Positions 8,014 to 17,464 of a stretch of DNA of 64,000 nt are shown here, in pieces (the stretch's first letter is position 1; every line of letters starts with the position of its first letter). The DNA is from Bifidobacterium pseudolongum subsp. globosum. Its GTDB lineage: Bacteria; Actinomycetota; Actinomycetes; Actinomycetales; Bifidobacteriaceae. Below the pieces are notes generated by a model. That model saw only the letters and a program-made list of their open reading frames with translations. It was not told the origin of the DNA and made no database searches. The stretch spans positions 1-64,000 of the forward strand of contig NZ_JGZG01000010.1 of the NCBI RefSeq assembly GCF_000741295.1, read 5' to 3'. Both the position numbers and the translations under genes were made by a program.

Positions 8014-8195
8014 CTACCCCCTAGACATCCACAGCCACCTCCCTCTGCATAAACAGCACACCATGACTACCCACTAGACACCGACAGTCAACTTGGTGCG
8101 GATAAATGGTCGGATGTCGCTACCCCATAGACGCCAACAGCCAATCCAAAGTAGGAAAACAGCTGTAGGCAACTACCCACTAGACGCCTACAGCC
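8014..8195. repeat. 53-bp tandem repeat array, left half (4 cores)
   Basis: Four 23-bp cores of the form CTACCC-N-CTAGAC, then RCC-N-ACAGCC, start at 8014, 8067, 8120 and 8173, exactly 53 bp apart. The 30-bp interunit segments are also semi-conserved. The segment at 8143-8172 closely matches 8760-8789, and 8037-8066 matches 8813-8842, both in the right array. Core flanks form hairpins, for example GCTGTAGGC/GCCTACAGC around the fourth core. The 430 bases between the scrP operators and the next gene hold nothing else but this array and a C/T-rich stretch at 7921-7985. Confidence 0.85.
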
Positions 8196-8316
8196 ATCGC
8201 ATATCGACACGCTTACCGGTCTCAATCACATTTGGCTCCTCACGATGGGACCAGACGGCCTAGCGGCACGGGCCTAGACTGGGGCTTATGACAACAAGAG
8301 CGACACCTCGGCAACC

Positions 8317-8688
8317 ATGTATGATCAGGCCAATGATTACATAAGCGAACGCTATGGCGTGCAGCCGGAACACCTATGGCAGGAATACCCGGAATACGAT
8401 GTCTTCCGCCACCCTTCGCGCGACGGCAAAGGCAAATGGTTCGCATTCCTCGCCAATGCCATGTACGAGCAGATCGGCGAAAAAGCGAACAACCCGAACG
8501 AAGAGACATTCGTGGCTGTCGTCAAGGTGGACCCTGAGCTCATCAACGAGCTTTCCACACAACCCGGATACGCCCGCGGATACCACATGAACAAGGAGCA
8601 TTGGCTCACCGTGCTACTTGACGGATCGGTGTCGTTCACTGATGTGTGCAAGCATATTGACAGCAGTTTCCAGCTCACCAGCGACTGA
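8317..8688 (+). CDS. MmcQ/YjbR family protein
   Basis: A 123-residue protein with the MmcQ/YjbR (CyaY-like fold) signature. It has a conserved N-terminal portion with EYPEYDVFRHPSRDGKGKWF, a central VKVDPELINEL, and the typical C-terminal GYHMNKEHWLTVLLDGSV. Family members are proposed DNA-binding proteins; no enzymatic activity is established. The ATG at 8317 is the first start codon after an in-frame stop, but no good ribosome site precedes it. The gene sits between two halves of a 53-bp repeat array, 121 bp from the left and 48 bp from the right. It is unrelated in sequence to the flanking sucrose genes. Whether the protein recognises those repeats is untested. Confidence 0.8.
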   Translation: MYDQANDYISERYGVQPEHLWQEYPEYDVFRHPSRDGKGKWFAFLANAMYEQIGEKANNPNEETFVAVVKVDPELINELSTQPGYARGYHMNKEHWLTVLLDGSVSFTDVCKHIDSSFQLTSD

Positions 8689-8736
8689 CAGGCAGCAGAA
8701 ACATCACCCATCCGCCGCATACAAGGCCGTCCGCTG

Positions 8737-8918
8737 CTACTGCATAGTCACTAACAGCCGCCCCAAAGCAGAACAACAGCTGTCGGTAACTACCCCCTAG
8801 ACACCTACAGCCACTTTCCACTGCACACACAGCACTCCGTAGCTACCCACTAGACACCCACAGCCGTCAATCGCCGCGCAAACGGCCGCCCGCATCTACC
8901 ATCCAGTCACCAACAGCC
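8737..8918. repeat. 53-bp tandem repeat array, right half (4 cores)
   Basis: Cores start at 8737, 8790, 8843 and 8896, again exactly 53 bp apart, with the same CTAC...ACAGCC consensus as the left array. The first and last cores are the most diverged. Interunit segments follow the order c-a-b, against a-b-c in the left array. This suggests an older higher-order unit of three (159 bp) interrupted by the MmcQ-like gene. GCTGTCGGT/ACCTACAGC flanks the second core and can form a hairpin with one mismatch. Confidence 0.85.
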
Positions 8919-8956
8919 GCCAAGCGCCGCGCCCACAAGCACACACGGGACGGCGG

Positions 8957-8998
8957 TTGGCGCACATGGCGGCTGCGCATACAATAAAACCGGTTCGA
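8957..8998 (+). promoter_or_regulatory. promoter and operator of the LacI-family gene
   Basis: TTGGCG (8957-8962), a 17-base spacer and TACAAT (8980-8985) form a promoter. It is overlapped at its downstream end by TAAAACCGGTTCGA (8985-8998), a 12/14 match to the scrP operators. Negative autoregulation of the regulator is the straightforward inference. Confidence 0.75.
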
Positions 8999-9027
8999 CC
9001 CCGGAGCACAACAGCGAGGAGGCACAT

Positions 9028-10059
9028 ATGGTCGGCATGCGCGATGTCGCAAAGAAAGCGGGAGTCTCGTTGAGCAGCGTCTCGCTCGTCATCAACGGCA
9101 CCGGCTATGTGTCGCAGGACATGCGCGACAAGGTCGAGCAGGCGATGCGCGAACTCAACTATGTGCCCAATGAGCTCGCCCGCAACTTCTATCACGGCAA
9201 GACCGGCATCGTCGGCGTCATCGTGCCCACCATCCAGCATCCGTTCTTCGCGACGCTCACCGCGCATCTGCAGCGCGAGTTCGCCGCCCGCTCACTGCGC
9301 ACCATGCTGTGCTCGACCGTCGACTCCGCGAACGGCGAAGCACAGTACGTCGAGATGCTGCGCCAGCGCAGCCTCGACGCGCTCGTCGTCGCCGCGCACA
9401 CCACGCATGACAGCGACTATTGGACGTCGATCGGGCGTCCGATCGTCGCCTTCGACCGCAATCTCGGCGCGCACATCGCACAGGTGAGCTCGGACCACGC
9501 GCACGGCGGCGAGCTGATCGCCGACCTGCTTGCCAGCACCGGCGCGCGCAACGTCGCGATTGTCGGCGGCCCGCGCGCGCAATTCACCGATCTCAGCGGA
9601 TCGAACACGACCTTCCCCACGGTGCGCTACGTGCAGACGCTGGAAAAATGCCTTTCCCAGGCCGGCATCGCGCACACGTACGTCGAGTCCGGCGAGGTGT
9701 GCGACCTCGACGGCGTGCGGCGCGCGGTGCATGGCGTGTTCAACGCTCACCCGGGCATCGACGCGTTTGTCGGCGCAGATTTGGCCGCCGCATTCGCGAT
9801 GCAGGAGGCGACAATGCGCGGGATCGCCGTGCCCGGGCAACTGCAGATCGTGGCATATGACGGCACAATGACGGCCGATTGCGCAGGACTGCCGCTGACC
9901 GTGGTCCGTCAGGATTTCCGGGCGATCGCGTGCGGCATCGCAGACAAGATCGAAGCGGAAATCGCACGATTAGCAGGCGACGCGCGGCAATCCATGGCGC
10001 AGGCGCCGCAACCTGAAATCGTCCCGGTCACGCTCGAGGGACGCGCTACAACGCGGTAG
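9028..10059 (+). CDS. scrR: LacI-family transcriptional repressor, probable sucrose regulator
   Basis: A 343-residue LacI/GalR regulator. The helix-turn-helix begins MRDVAKKAGVSLSSVSLVIN. The hinge helix includes ELNYVPNELARNF near residues 45-57. A periplasmic-binding-protein-like effector domain follows, with GIVGVIVPTIQHPFF and later SSDHAHGGELIADLL. GAGGAGG precedes the ATG at 9028. The identical palindrome TCGAACCGGTTCGA at the scrP promoter, and a near-copy over its own promoter, argue that it represses scrP and itself. Sucrose or fructose as the inducer is inferred from the target, not visible in the protein. Confidence 0.85.
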   Translation: MVGMRDVAKKAGVSLSSVSLVINGTGYVSQDMRDKVEQAMRELNYVPNELARNFYHGKTGIVGVIVPTIQHPFFATLTAHLQREFAARSLRTMLCSTVDSANGEAQYVEMLRQRSLDALVVAAHTTHDSDYWTSIGRPIVAFDRNLGAHIAQVSSDHAHGGELIADLLASTGARNVAIVGGPRAQFTDLSGSNTTFPTVRYVQTLEKCLSQAGIAHTYVESGEVCDLDGVRRAVHGVFNAHPGIDAFVGADLAAAFAMQEATMRGIAVPGQLQIVAYDGTMTADCAGLPLTVVRQDFRAIACGIADKIEAEIARLAGDARQSMAQAPQPEIVPVTLEGRATTR

Positions 10060-10061
10060 CT

Positions 10062-10436
10062 TCAGCGCCCCATCGAGCCGATCCACCAGCCCACGATCAC
10101 CATGCCGAATGGTATGACGAGGGTGACGAGGAAGTAGAAGGCCGCCATCACGAGCTTTTTGCTCTTGGCGAGCGAGACCATCTCGTTGACCGCCGTGGAG
10201 AACGTGGAAAAACCGCCGAGGAAGCCAGTCACGAACAGCAGATACGTGTAGTAATTCACCGTCTGGTATGTGTAGGCGGCGGCCGCCACGCCCGCGAGCA
10301 GCGACGCGAGCACGTTGATGATGAACGTGGAGAGAGGGAAGAGCTTGCGCCAGCTGCGTTGGATCGAGGTGTTGAGCACAAAGCGCGCCACGGCGCCCAC
10401 GCCGCCGCATGCACAGATCAACAGGAACTGGCCCAT
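10062..10436 (-). CDS. crcB: fluoride channel subunit CrcB/Fluc
   Basis: A 124-residue protein with four hydrophobic segments and the Fluc motifs GGVGAVARFVLN near the N-terminus and GFLGGFSTFSTAVNE in the third segment. Fluc proteins form dual-topology dimers that export F-. The ATG at 10436 overlaps the stop of the upstream crcB by 4 bases (ATGA), and a GGAGGTGA ribosome site lies inside that gene. Two adjacent homologues normally form an obligate heterodimer with opposite topology. This is the shorter partner, with no extension. No fluoride riboswitch is evident upstream of the pair. Confidence 0.92.
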   Translation of the reverse strand: MGQFLLICACGGVGAVARFVLNTSIQRSWRKLFPLSTFIINVLASLLAGVAAAAYTYQTVNYYTYLLFVTGFLGGFSTFSTAVNEMVSLAKSKKLVMAAFYFLVTLVIPFGMVIVGWWIGSMGR

Positions 10437-11311
10437 CACTTCACCTCCCCCGTCATCGGGTCGGCCACCACGGGAATCTCGTCGGTGTCCGGGTCGGGGT
10501 CGCCGGTGTGCGTCGTCGCGGCCAGGGCGGCAAGCGACGCCGACTGCAGTTCGTCGTTCGAATCGGTGGTATGCGCCCCCGCCACCTCCGGGTCGGTCGG
10601 CACACGCACGCCGATCGCCGGCTTGGCGCGCGTCTGCATGCGCAACGCCTCGGCCACCGCCTGCTTGGCGGAACGTTTCTTGGTGAGCTGCAGTCCGAGC
10701 CATGAGCCGAACCATGCGACTGCGATACCCACGATGAACGTGACCATGGTGTAGAGGAAGAATCCCCAATAGCCGCCGTTGTGCATGGCGGTGATGTCTT
10801 CGATCATCATGGCCGAAAGCGTGGAGAAGCCGCCGCACATGCCCATGCCGACGCCGCGGCTGATCAGTTGCCGCGCGCGTTTGCGGATCCAGATCGCCTG
10901 GGTCATGTACGACGACAGCAGTGCGAAGACGAAGGTCGCGATCATGTTGGCGATGAATGTGGCCGGGGGGAACGCCATCAGCAGATGGTTTGTGGTGCCC
11001 CGGTACGGCAGCCACAGCCACAGGCCGTAACGCAGTGCCGTGCCGAAACAGCCGCCGATGAACACGACGAGATACACCATGACGTCGGCGAGCGGATTGA
11101 ACCGCGCCTGCACGCGTTTGAGCGGCGCGAGCGGCACGCTCGGCGGCTTGCGCGCAGCCGCGGCGCCGGTGGGGTGCGGACGCAGCAGCTCCTGTTCGAA
11201 ATCGCGGGTCAGTGGGTTGTCTGAGTCTGCGTTCGCCGCCGGTTCATGATCTGGTTCGGTGTGCGCCGTCAGCGACTGACCGCGCGGATCGCCGTCGTCG
11301 TACGTATGCAT
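10436..11311 (-). CDS. crcB: fluoride channel subunit CrcB/Fluc with long polar tails
   Basis: A 291-residue protein whose central part (about residues 75-200) is a CrcB domain: GGCFGTALRYGLW, then GMCGGFSTLSAMMIED with the conserved GGFST turn. About 70 polar residues precede it, and about 85 Asp/Thr-rich residues follow the last membrane segment. Tails of this size are unusual for a channel subunit of about 125 residues. The gene is translationally coupled to the short crcB downstream, so the pair should form a heterodimeric fluoride exporter. What the tails do is unknown. Confidence 0.88.
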   Translation of the reverse strand: MHTYDDGDPRGQSLTAHTEPDHEPAANADSDNPLTRDFEQELLRPHPTGAAAARKPPSVPLAPLKRVQARFNPLADVMVYLVVFIGGCFGTALRYGLWLWLPYRGTTNHLLMAFPPATFIANMIATFVFALLSSYMTQAIWIRKRARQLISRGVGMGMCGGFSTLSAMMIEDITAMHNGGYWGFFLYTMVTFIVGIAVAWFGSWLGLQLTKKRSAKQAVAEALRMQTRAKPAIGVRVPTDPEVAGAHTTDSNDELQSASLAALAATTHTGDPDPDTDEIPVVADPMTGEVK

Positions 11312-11413
11312 TGTGGGATGTCACCGCCTCGGTACTTCTTTGGGCTTGGGCGTGTGCTGCCCATGATAGCCCAATGCAACAGGGCACGGACAGCGCACGC
11401 CACGTGGTGGACG

Positions 11414-12700
11414 TCAGTCAATGAGCGAATGGATTTCGATGATGTGGTCGCGCTGCGGGCCGGTGCCAATGACCGAGATGCGGCAATTGGACAGCTCTTC
11501 GAGGCGCTTGACGTAGGCCTGGCAGTTGGCCGGCAGCTCATCGAAGCTGTGCACCTGCGAGATATCTTCGGTCCAGCCGGGCATCGTCTCGTAAATCGGC
11601 TTGGCGGCGGCGAACGCGGCTTGGTCGGTCGGCATGTCGTCGTAGCGCACGCCGTCCACGTCGTAGGCGACGCAGATCGGGATCTCATCGAGCCCGGTAA
11701 GCACGTCGAGCTTCGTGAGCACGATGTCCGTCAAGCCGTTGACTTGCGTGGCGTAGCGGTTGACCACCGCGTCGAACCAGCCGCAGCGGCGCGGGCGGCC
11801 GGTCGTCACACCGTATTCGTGGCCTTGCGCGCGCAGCCAGTCGCCCCACTCGTCAAACAGTTCGGTGGGGAACGGGCCTTCGCCCACACGCGTTACATAC
11901 GCCTTGGAGACGCCGATCACGCGGTCGATCTTGGTCGGGCCCACACCGGTGCCGGTGCAGGCGCCGCCAGCCGTGGGATTCGACGAGGTGACGAATGGAT
12001 AGGTGCCGTGGTCCACGTCGAGCATCGTGGCCTGACCGCCTTCGAACAGCACGGTCTTGCCGTCGTCGAGGGCGTCGTTGAGCACGAGCGAGGTGTTCGC
12101 CACATACGGCTTGAGGCGCTTGCCCAGTTCGAGCAGCTCCTCCACCGTCTGGTCCACGTCGATGGGCCTGCGGTTGTAGAGCTTGACGAGCATCTGGTTC
12201 TTCTGGTGCAGCGAGCTGGACACCTTGTCGCGCAGATGCTCCTCGTTGAACAGGTCGTGCACACGGATGCCCACGCGGTTGATCTTGTCGGCGTAGGCCG
12301 GGCCGATGCCACGGCCGGTGGTGCCGATCTTCTTCTTGCCGGCGAAGCGTTCGGTGACCTTGTCGATCGTGCGGTGGTACGGCGCGATGATATGCGCGGA
12401 TTCGCTCACGAGCAGACGCGAGCAATCGATGCCGCGGCTTTCGAGCCCATCGATCTCCTGGAACAGCACTTCGGGATCCACCACAACGCCATTGCCGATG
12501 ACCGGCGTGGCGCGCGGGCTGATGATGCCGGACGGCAGCAGGTGCAGCGCATACGATTCGTCGCCCACCACCACCGTGTGGCCTGCGTTGTTGCCGCCGT
12601 TGAACCGGGCAACATAATCCACCTTGGTGCCGATCAGATCGGTGGCTTTGCCTTTGCCTTCGTCGCCCCACTGGGCGCCGATCAATACGATTCCGGGCAT
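11414..12700 (-). CDS. purA: adenylosuccinate synthetase
   Basis: First committed step from IMP to AMP: GTP-dependent ligation of aspartate to IMP. The 428-residue length is standard. The N-terminal GTP/IMP loop reads [15 protein letters not shown] with the catalytic Asp, followed by the catalytic His in [22 protein letters not shown] and a C-terminal region with [12 protein letters not shown] are also typical. The gene is monocistronic-looking, between fba and the fluoride channel pair on the same strand, with about 100 bp on either side. Confidence 0.97.
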   Translation of the reverse strand: MPGIVLIGAQWGDEGKGKATDLIGTKVDYVARFNGGNNAGHTVVVGDESYALHLLPSGIISPRATPVIGNGVVVDPEVLFQEIDGLESRGIDCSRLLVSESAHIIAPYHRTIDKVTERFAGKKKIGTTGRGIGPAYADKINRVGIRVHDLFNEEHLRDKVSSSLHQKNQMLVKLYNRRPIDVDQTVEELLELGKRLKPYVANTSLVLNDALDDGKTVLFEGGQATMLDVDHGTYPFVTSSNPTAGGACTGTGVGPTKIDRVIGVSKAYVTRVGEGPFPTELFDEWGDWLRAQGHEYGVTTGRPRRCGWFDAVVNRYATQVNGLTDIVLTKLDVLTGLDEIPICVAYDVDGVRYDDMPTDQAAFAAAKPIYETMPGWTEDISQVHSFDELPANCQAYVKRLEELSNCRISVIGTGPQRDHIIEIHSLID

Positions 12701-12797
12701 GTTCGCTCCTCTGGGTCGCCGTATTCCCGCCGAGGCAAGGTTACCCCACGCCCTGCCCGTTTGGCTAGAGGGGCGCCGCCAGAGGGGCGAAGCGGCG

Positions 12798-13862
<1,065 letters not shown>

Positions 13863-13944
13863 ACGCACCATTATCCCGCGCGCTACCGGCGCCCATGCGT
13901 AAAAACACGCCCTGAGCGTGGAATTGTCGCTTACATCACGCCAA

Positions 13945-13973
13945 TTGTGAAGAGTGGCGCGCGCACATGTATA
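13945..13973 (+). promoter_or_regulatory. promoter upstream of the polysaccharide deacetylase
   Basis: TTGTGA (13945-13950) and TGTATA (13968-13973) are 17 bases apart in an otherwise GC-rich 200-base gap, 100 bases before the start codon. It is the only good match in the gap. Confidence 0.45.
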
Positions 13974-14072
13974 TAAGGGTGCGTCTACGGGCGACTCTGC
14001 TAGGCTGGCTTACAGCAGACCAACCCCACCGATACCCGCAGCAGGCATCTCAATTCACACGAAGAAAGCGTT

Positions 14073-15359
14073 GTGACCACGATGAACAGCACAGACCCGC
14101 GACCCAACGACGATTGGAATCTCGAAGACGCAGCAGATGCCACGGACACCGGCGATGTCGAGGAACTGGACATCGCCACGGCCAAGCGCGGCATGGGGCC
14201 GGTGGCCACAGCGCTCGTCACCGTGGCGGTGGCGTTGCTCGTGGTGGCAGGCGCGGGATTCGGCTGGTGGATGTGGCAGAACCACTGGCGGCAGGTCAGC
14301 ATCACCGTGGACGGCGATCAACTGCACGCGCGCGCCGACACGACCGTGGCGCAGTTCCTGAAAGACCATGACAGTTTTCAACGCAAACCAGGCAGGCTCG
14401 TCTCACTCAAAGGCGACGTGCTCGAACCGGCCGGCGGCAACGCCGTGCAGGTCAAGCTCGACGGCACGGCCATCCCCGTGAGCGAGTACGGCAGCACAAC
14501 GCTCGCCCGCGCCACCACGATGACGGTCACGCCGGGCACCGACCGCACCGAGGAGCACACCGTGGAACAGCGCACTGTGCCGTTCACCACAGACATCAAC
14601 CTCAACAACGGGCCGATCCAAGTGGTCACACAGCAGGGCGAGGACGGCACGAACGAAATTTGGATAGGCAAGCGGTCGAAACAGGAAATCAAGAAGCGCA
14701 CGGTGGAGCCGATGAAGAAGCTCACTGTGCAGTCGTTCTCGCCGCAGCCCGAAGGCAAGAAGGTCATCGCGCTGACCTTCGACGACGGTCCGAGCCAATA
14801 CACCGGGCCGATTCTCGACATCCTCAAGAAGAAAAAAGTGAAGGCCACGTTCTTCGACCTGGGCGAAGAGGCGCTCGCCATGCCCACGCTCGAACAGCGC
14901 ATGGTCAAGGAGGGGCACCAGGTGGCCTCGCACAGCGTCTCGCACCCCTACCTGCCCAACATGTCCGCACAGGAGCTGCGCAAGGAGATCACCACGAGCT
15001 TCGCCGACCTCAAGGAAGCCTCCGGCACTGTCACGCGCACATTGCGCGCCCCGTACGGCGCGTTCGGCGTGCAGCAGTGGAAGGACGCCGCCACGGTGCT
15101 CGACCGGAACGTGCTGTGGACGATCGACACCTTGGATTGGAAGCGCCCCGGCGCCAAGGCGATCCATGACGAGGTGATGAAGAATGCGTACAACGGCGCG
15201 ATCGCGCTGATGCACGACGGCGGCGGCGACCGCACGCAGGACATCCAGGCCCTGCCCGGCATCATCGACGACCTGAAGAAGCAGGGATACTCGTTCGTCA
15301 CAATCGACGAACTGTGTGAGATGGGCGGCGTGCCGAAGGCCGCGCAAGGCGAGGACTGA
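14073..15359 (+). CDS. membrane-anchored polysaccharide deacetylase (NodB/CE4)
   Basis: A 428-residue extracytoplasmic enzyme. One membrane segment at about residues 50-72 is followed by a region of about 120 residues resembling the small beta domains (DUF348-like) that precede cell-wall enzymes. The NodB domain then follows from about 225. All five catalytic motifs are visible: TFDDGP (metal-binding Asp), SHSVSHP (two His), RAPYG, DTLDWKRP and IALMHDGGGDR. The predicted substrate is N-acetylated peptidoglycan or another wall polymer. The start is a GTG at 14073; an ATG three codons in is an alternative. A small membrane-protein gene follows 38 bases downstream. Confidence 0.88.
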   Translation: MTTMNSTDPRPNDDWNLEDAADATDTGDVEELDIATAKRGMGPVATALVTVAVALLVVAGAGFGWWMWQNHWRQVSITVDGDQLHARADTTVAQFLKDHDSFQRKPGRLVSLKGDVLEPAGGNAVQVKLDGTAIPVSEYGSTTLARATTMTVTPGTDRTEEHTVEQRTVPFTTDINLNNGPIQVVTQQGEDGTNEIWIGKRSKQEIKKRTVEPMKKLTVQSFSPQPEGKKVIALTFDDGPSQYTGPILDILKKKKVKATFFDLGEEALAMPTLEQRMVKEGHQVASHSVSHPYLPNMSAQELRKEITTSFADLKEASGTVTRTLRAPYGAFGVQQWKDAATVLDRNVLWTIDTLDWKRPGAKAIHDEVMKNAYNGAIALMHDGGGDRTQDIQALPGIIDDLKKQGYSFVTIDELCEMGGVPKAAQGED

Positions 15360-15397
15360 GCCTGCGCGCGGCCAATTCAGGGAAAGGGAACACACGT

Positions 15398-15757
15398 ATG
15401 GCAAACGAGCAGAACCAACAGACACACCGCATGGTACTGATCGCGGAAGCCGCGCTCCTCATTCTCGGCTATGCACTGGTGATGCCGGTGCTGCTGTCGT
15501 CGTTCGACGGCGCGCCGAATGACGCGATCCGCGCATGGCTCAACCACTCCGCAACGAACCTGTGGCTGCTCGTCGCCGGCACGGTCGCCGGTCTGGCATG
15601 CTGGATCGGCGCGGCCGTAGTGGAGAAGAGATACCGCCGACAGGGACGCATGGGCGGCTGGAAATCATTGGTCCGCCCCGTGGTCACCACAGTGACCGGC
15701 CTCTGCGGGTTCTGCGTGTGCTTCAGCCTGCCGCTGCTGTGCATCACGCATCTGTGA
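15398..15757 (+). CDS. small membrane protein of unknown function
   Basis: A 119-residue protein with three hydrophobic segments: about 13-32 (LIAEAALLILGYALVMPVLL), 52-70 and 93-115. A basic loop, EKRYRRQGRMGGWK, lies between the second and third. GGGAAAGGGAA stands before the ATG. The gene is codirectional with, and close behind, the polysaccharide deacetylase, so the two may be cotranscribed. I recognise no family. Confidence 0.7.
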   Translation: MANEQNQQTHRMVLIAEAALLILGYALVMPVLLSSFDGAPNDAIRAWLNHSATNLWLLVAGTVAGLACWIGAAVVEKRYRRQGRMGGWKSLVRPVVTTVTGLCGFCVCFSLPLLCITHL

Positions 15758-15975
15758 TCAGCGCGCACTGCGGATCTGCGTGAGGAACCGTTCGGCGACC
15801 GGGCTCAACGGGCGGTTGCGGCGCCACACCAGATGAAGTTCTGCCTCAAGCGTGGGTATAATGCAAGGCCCGTGTCCGCGCTCGTATCCACAAGACGCAC
15901 GGACACGGCGCCGTTGCACGCCAAACCGAACGCCGTCTCAGGTCGGGCATGCATCAGCCCGCCCAGGCGGATCGT
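15758..15975 (-). pseudogene. remnant of a LysR-type regulator
   Basis: The minus strand encodes ELHLVWRRNRPLSPVAERFL before a TGA at 15758. This is the typical last strand and helix of a LysR effector domain. Upstream homology-like sequence (LMHARPETAFGLACNGAVSV) continues only after a change of frame near 15880, and no helix-turn-helix remains. It points away from the cupin and decarboxylase-like genes that follow, the usual position for their regulator. On the plus strand about 15955-16010 is a short tail, SFEVIEQFFEKNL-stop. It may be a second gene remnant. Confidence 0.6.
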
Positions 15976-16028
15976 TCGAGGTGATTGAACAGTTCTTCGA
16001 GAAGAACCTGTAAACCAGGCAAGGGTTT

Positions 16029-16066
16029 AGCCGGCTGCGCAACTTGCATGGCGCAGCCGGCTTTTT
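16029..16066 (+). terminator. strong intrinsic terminator
   Basis: AGCCGGCTGCGC, a 10-nt loop, the exact complement and five T. It follows the degraded gene tails at 15758-16010 and precedes the cupin gene, shielding it from upstream transcription. Confidence 0.8.
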
Positions 16067-16168
16067 GCATATGCGAAATCCGCATACAACCTATGCATTC
16101 TCATGATTTGCTGCATACAAACAATCGGCCAATAATGCAAGGCAGACAGCCAACAAAGTGAGGCACAT

Positions 16169-16570
16169 ATGAACGCATATCCAATCCCGGTCGGTGAGCC
16201 GAACAGCGCGTACGCACAGTATTTCACCGGCCGCAGCTGGCTCGCGTCGATCTCCAATGAGCAGGTGAGCATGGCGAACGTGACGTTCGAACCGGGCTGC
16301 ATCAACCATTGGCACATCCACCATGCCACGCGGGGCGGCGGCCAGATGCTCATCTGCGTGGGCGGCCGCGGCTACGCGCAGACCGAAAGGCAGGAGCCGG
16401 TCGCGATGACCCCGGGCACCGTGGTGCACATTCCGGCGAACACGAAGCATTGGCACGGCGCCGCTCCCGGCAGCTGGTTCTCTCACATCGCGATCGATGT
16501 GCCGGGCGAAGGCAAGAGCAACGAGTGGCTCGAGCCGGTCGACGAAACCGAATACGCGAAGCTCAAGTAG
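16169..16570 (+). CDS. cupin-domain protein
   Basis: A 133-residue single cupin barrel. Metal-binding motif 1 appears as NHWHIHHATRGGGQMLICVGG. Motif 2 appears as PGTVVHIPANTKHWHGA, with the conserved His residues in both, so a bound metal is likely. Such small cupins are commonly encoded beside carboxymuconolactone decarboxylase-like proteins, as here (next gene 40 bases downstream, same strand). The substrate is unknown. GTGAGG precedes the ATG. The LysR remnant upstream implies that former control of this pair has been lost. Confidence 0.82.
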   Translation: MNAYPIPVGEPNSAYAQYFTGRSWLASISNEQVSMANVTFEPGCINHWHIHHATRGGGQMLICVGGRGYAQTERQEPVAMTPGTVVHIPANTKHWHGAAPGSWFSHIAIDVPGEGKSNEWLEPVDETEYAKLK

Positions 16571-16609
16571 TTAATACCAAGTAATCAATACTCAGAAATC
16601 AGGCTCATC

Positions 16610-17326
16610 ATGACGAATCAGAATGACGATCTGCGCCGCACCGACCCGGGTTTCGCCGAGCGCATGCTGCACTTCGCGGACGTCGAAGTGGCGCAGGACC
16701 CCGACACCGCGCTCGACCCACAGACGCGCTATCTCGCGATCCTCGCGACACTGCTCGGCTGCCAGGGCGCCGACGAATTCCGCATCCAGCTGGTGCGCGC
16801 GCTCGACGCGGGCCTCACGCCCGTGCAGGTGAAGGAAACCGTGTATCAGGCGGTGGATTACCTCGGCATCGGCCGCGTGCGCCCGTTCCTCGGCATCACG
16901 AACGAGGTGCTTGAAGCGCGCGGCGTGAGGCTGCCGCTGCCCGACCAATCCACCACCACCCCGGAGAACCGGCTGGAAGCAGGCAACGCGAAGCAGGTCG
17001 AGCTGTTCGGTGAAGGCATGGACAAGAGCTACGAGCGCAGCAAAATCAACTATTGGCTCGCAGACAACTGCTTCGGCGACTACTACACGCGCACGGGACT
17101 GACCAACGCGCAGCGCGAGATGATCACATTCTGCTACCTCGCCGCCCAAGGCGGCGTGGAACCGCAGCTGCTCGCGCACGCGAAGGCGAACATCGGCGTG
17201 GGCAACAGCGCCGACCTGTTGCGCAAAGTCGTGCTGCAGTGCCTGCCGTACATCGGCTACCCGCGCACGCTCAACGCGCTGAGCACGGTCGGCGAGGCGG
17301 AACAAGCGGTCGCATCCGCCGAATGA
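16610..17326 (+). CDS. carboxymuconolactone decarboxylase (AhpD-like) family protein
   Basis: A 238-residue protein with two CMD domains. The first is around residues 20-100 (DPQTRYLAILATLLGCQGADEF) and the second around 160-230 (TNAQREMITFCYLAAQGGVEPQ). Neither contains the CxxC of true AhpD peroxidases, so a redox role is not supported. The family also includes decarboxylases and many proteins of unknown function. The position directly after the cupin gene suggests one operon. No aromatic-degradation genes are nearby. Confidence 0.8.
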   Translation: MTNQNDDLRRTDPGFAERMLHFADVEVAQDPDTALDPQTRYLAILATLLGCQGADEFRIQLVRALDAGLTPVQVKETVYQAVDYLGIGRVRPFLGITNEVLEARGVRLPLPDQSTTTPENRLEAGNAKQVELFGEGMDKSYERSKINYWLADNCFGDYYTRTGLTNAQREMITFCYLAAQGGVEPQLLAHAKANIGVGNSADLLRKVVLQCLPYIGYPRTLNALSTVGEAEQAVASAE

Positions 17327-17464
17327 CGGCACGGATTGTGTGAATCTTGCGCAGAGCACAACGCGCACCGGCATGTTGCTCTACCCCCGCGCGCCTGCTG
17401 CCCATATAATCATGGGCAGCAGGCGTGCCCGCATTGCCGCGGGCCGATAATCAAGGAGAGTGTG

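Noticed and set aside
8014..8918. The 23-bp repeat / 30-bp spacer pattern as a CRISPR array
   Set aside because: Cores differ from each other at many positions, 'spacers' are homologous between the two arrays, and no cas gene is in the window.
11312..11413. Fluoride riboswitch upstream of the crcB pair
   Set aside because: The conserved crcB-motif sequence and pseudoknot could not be found on the minus strand.
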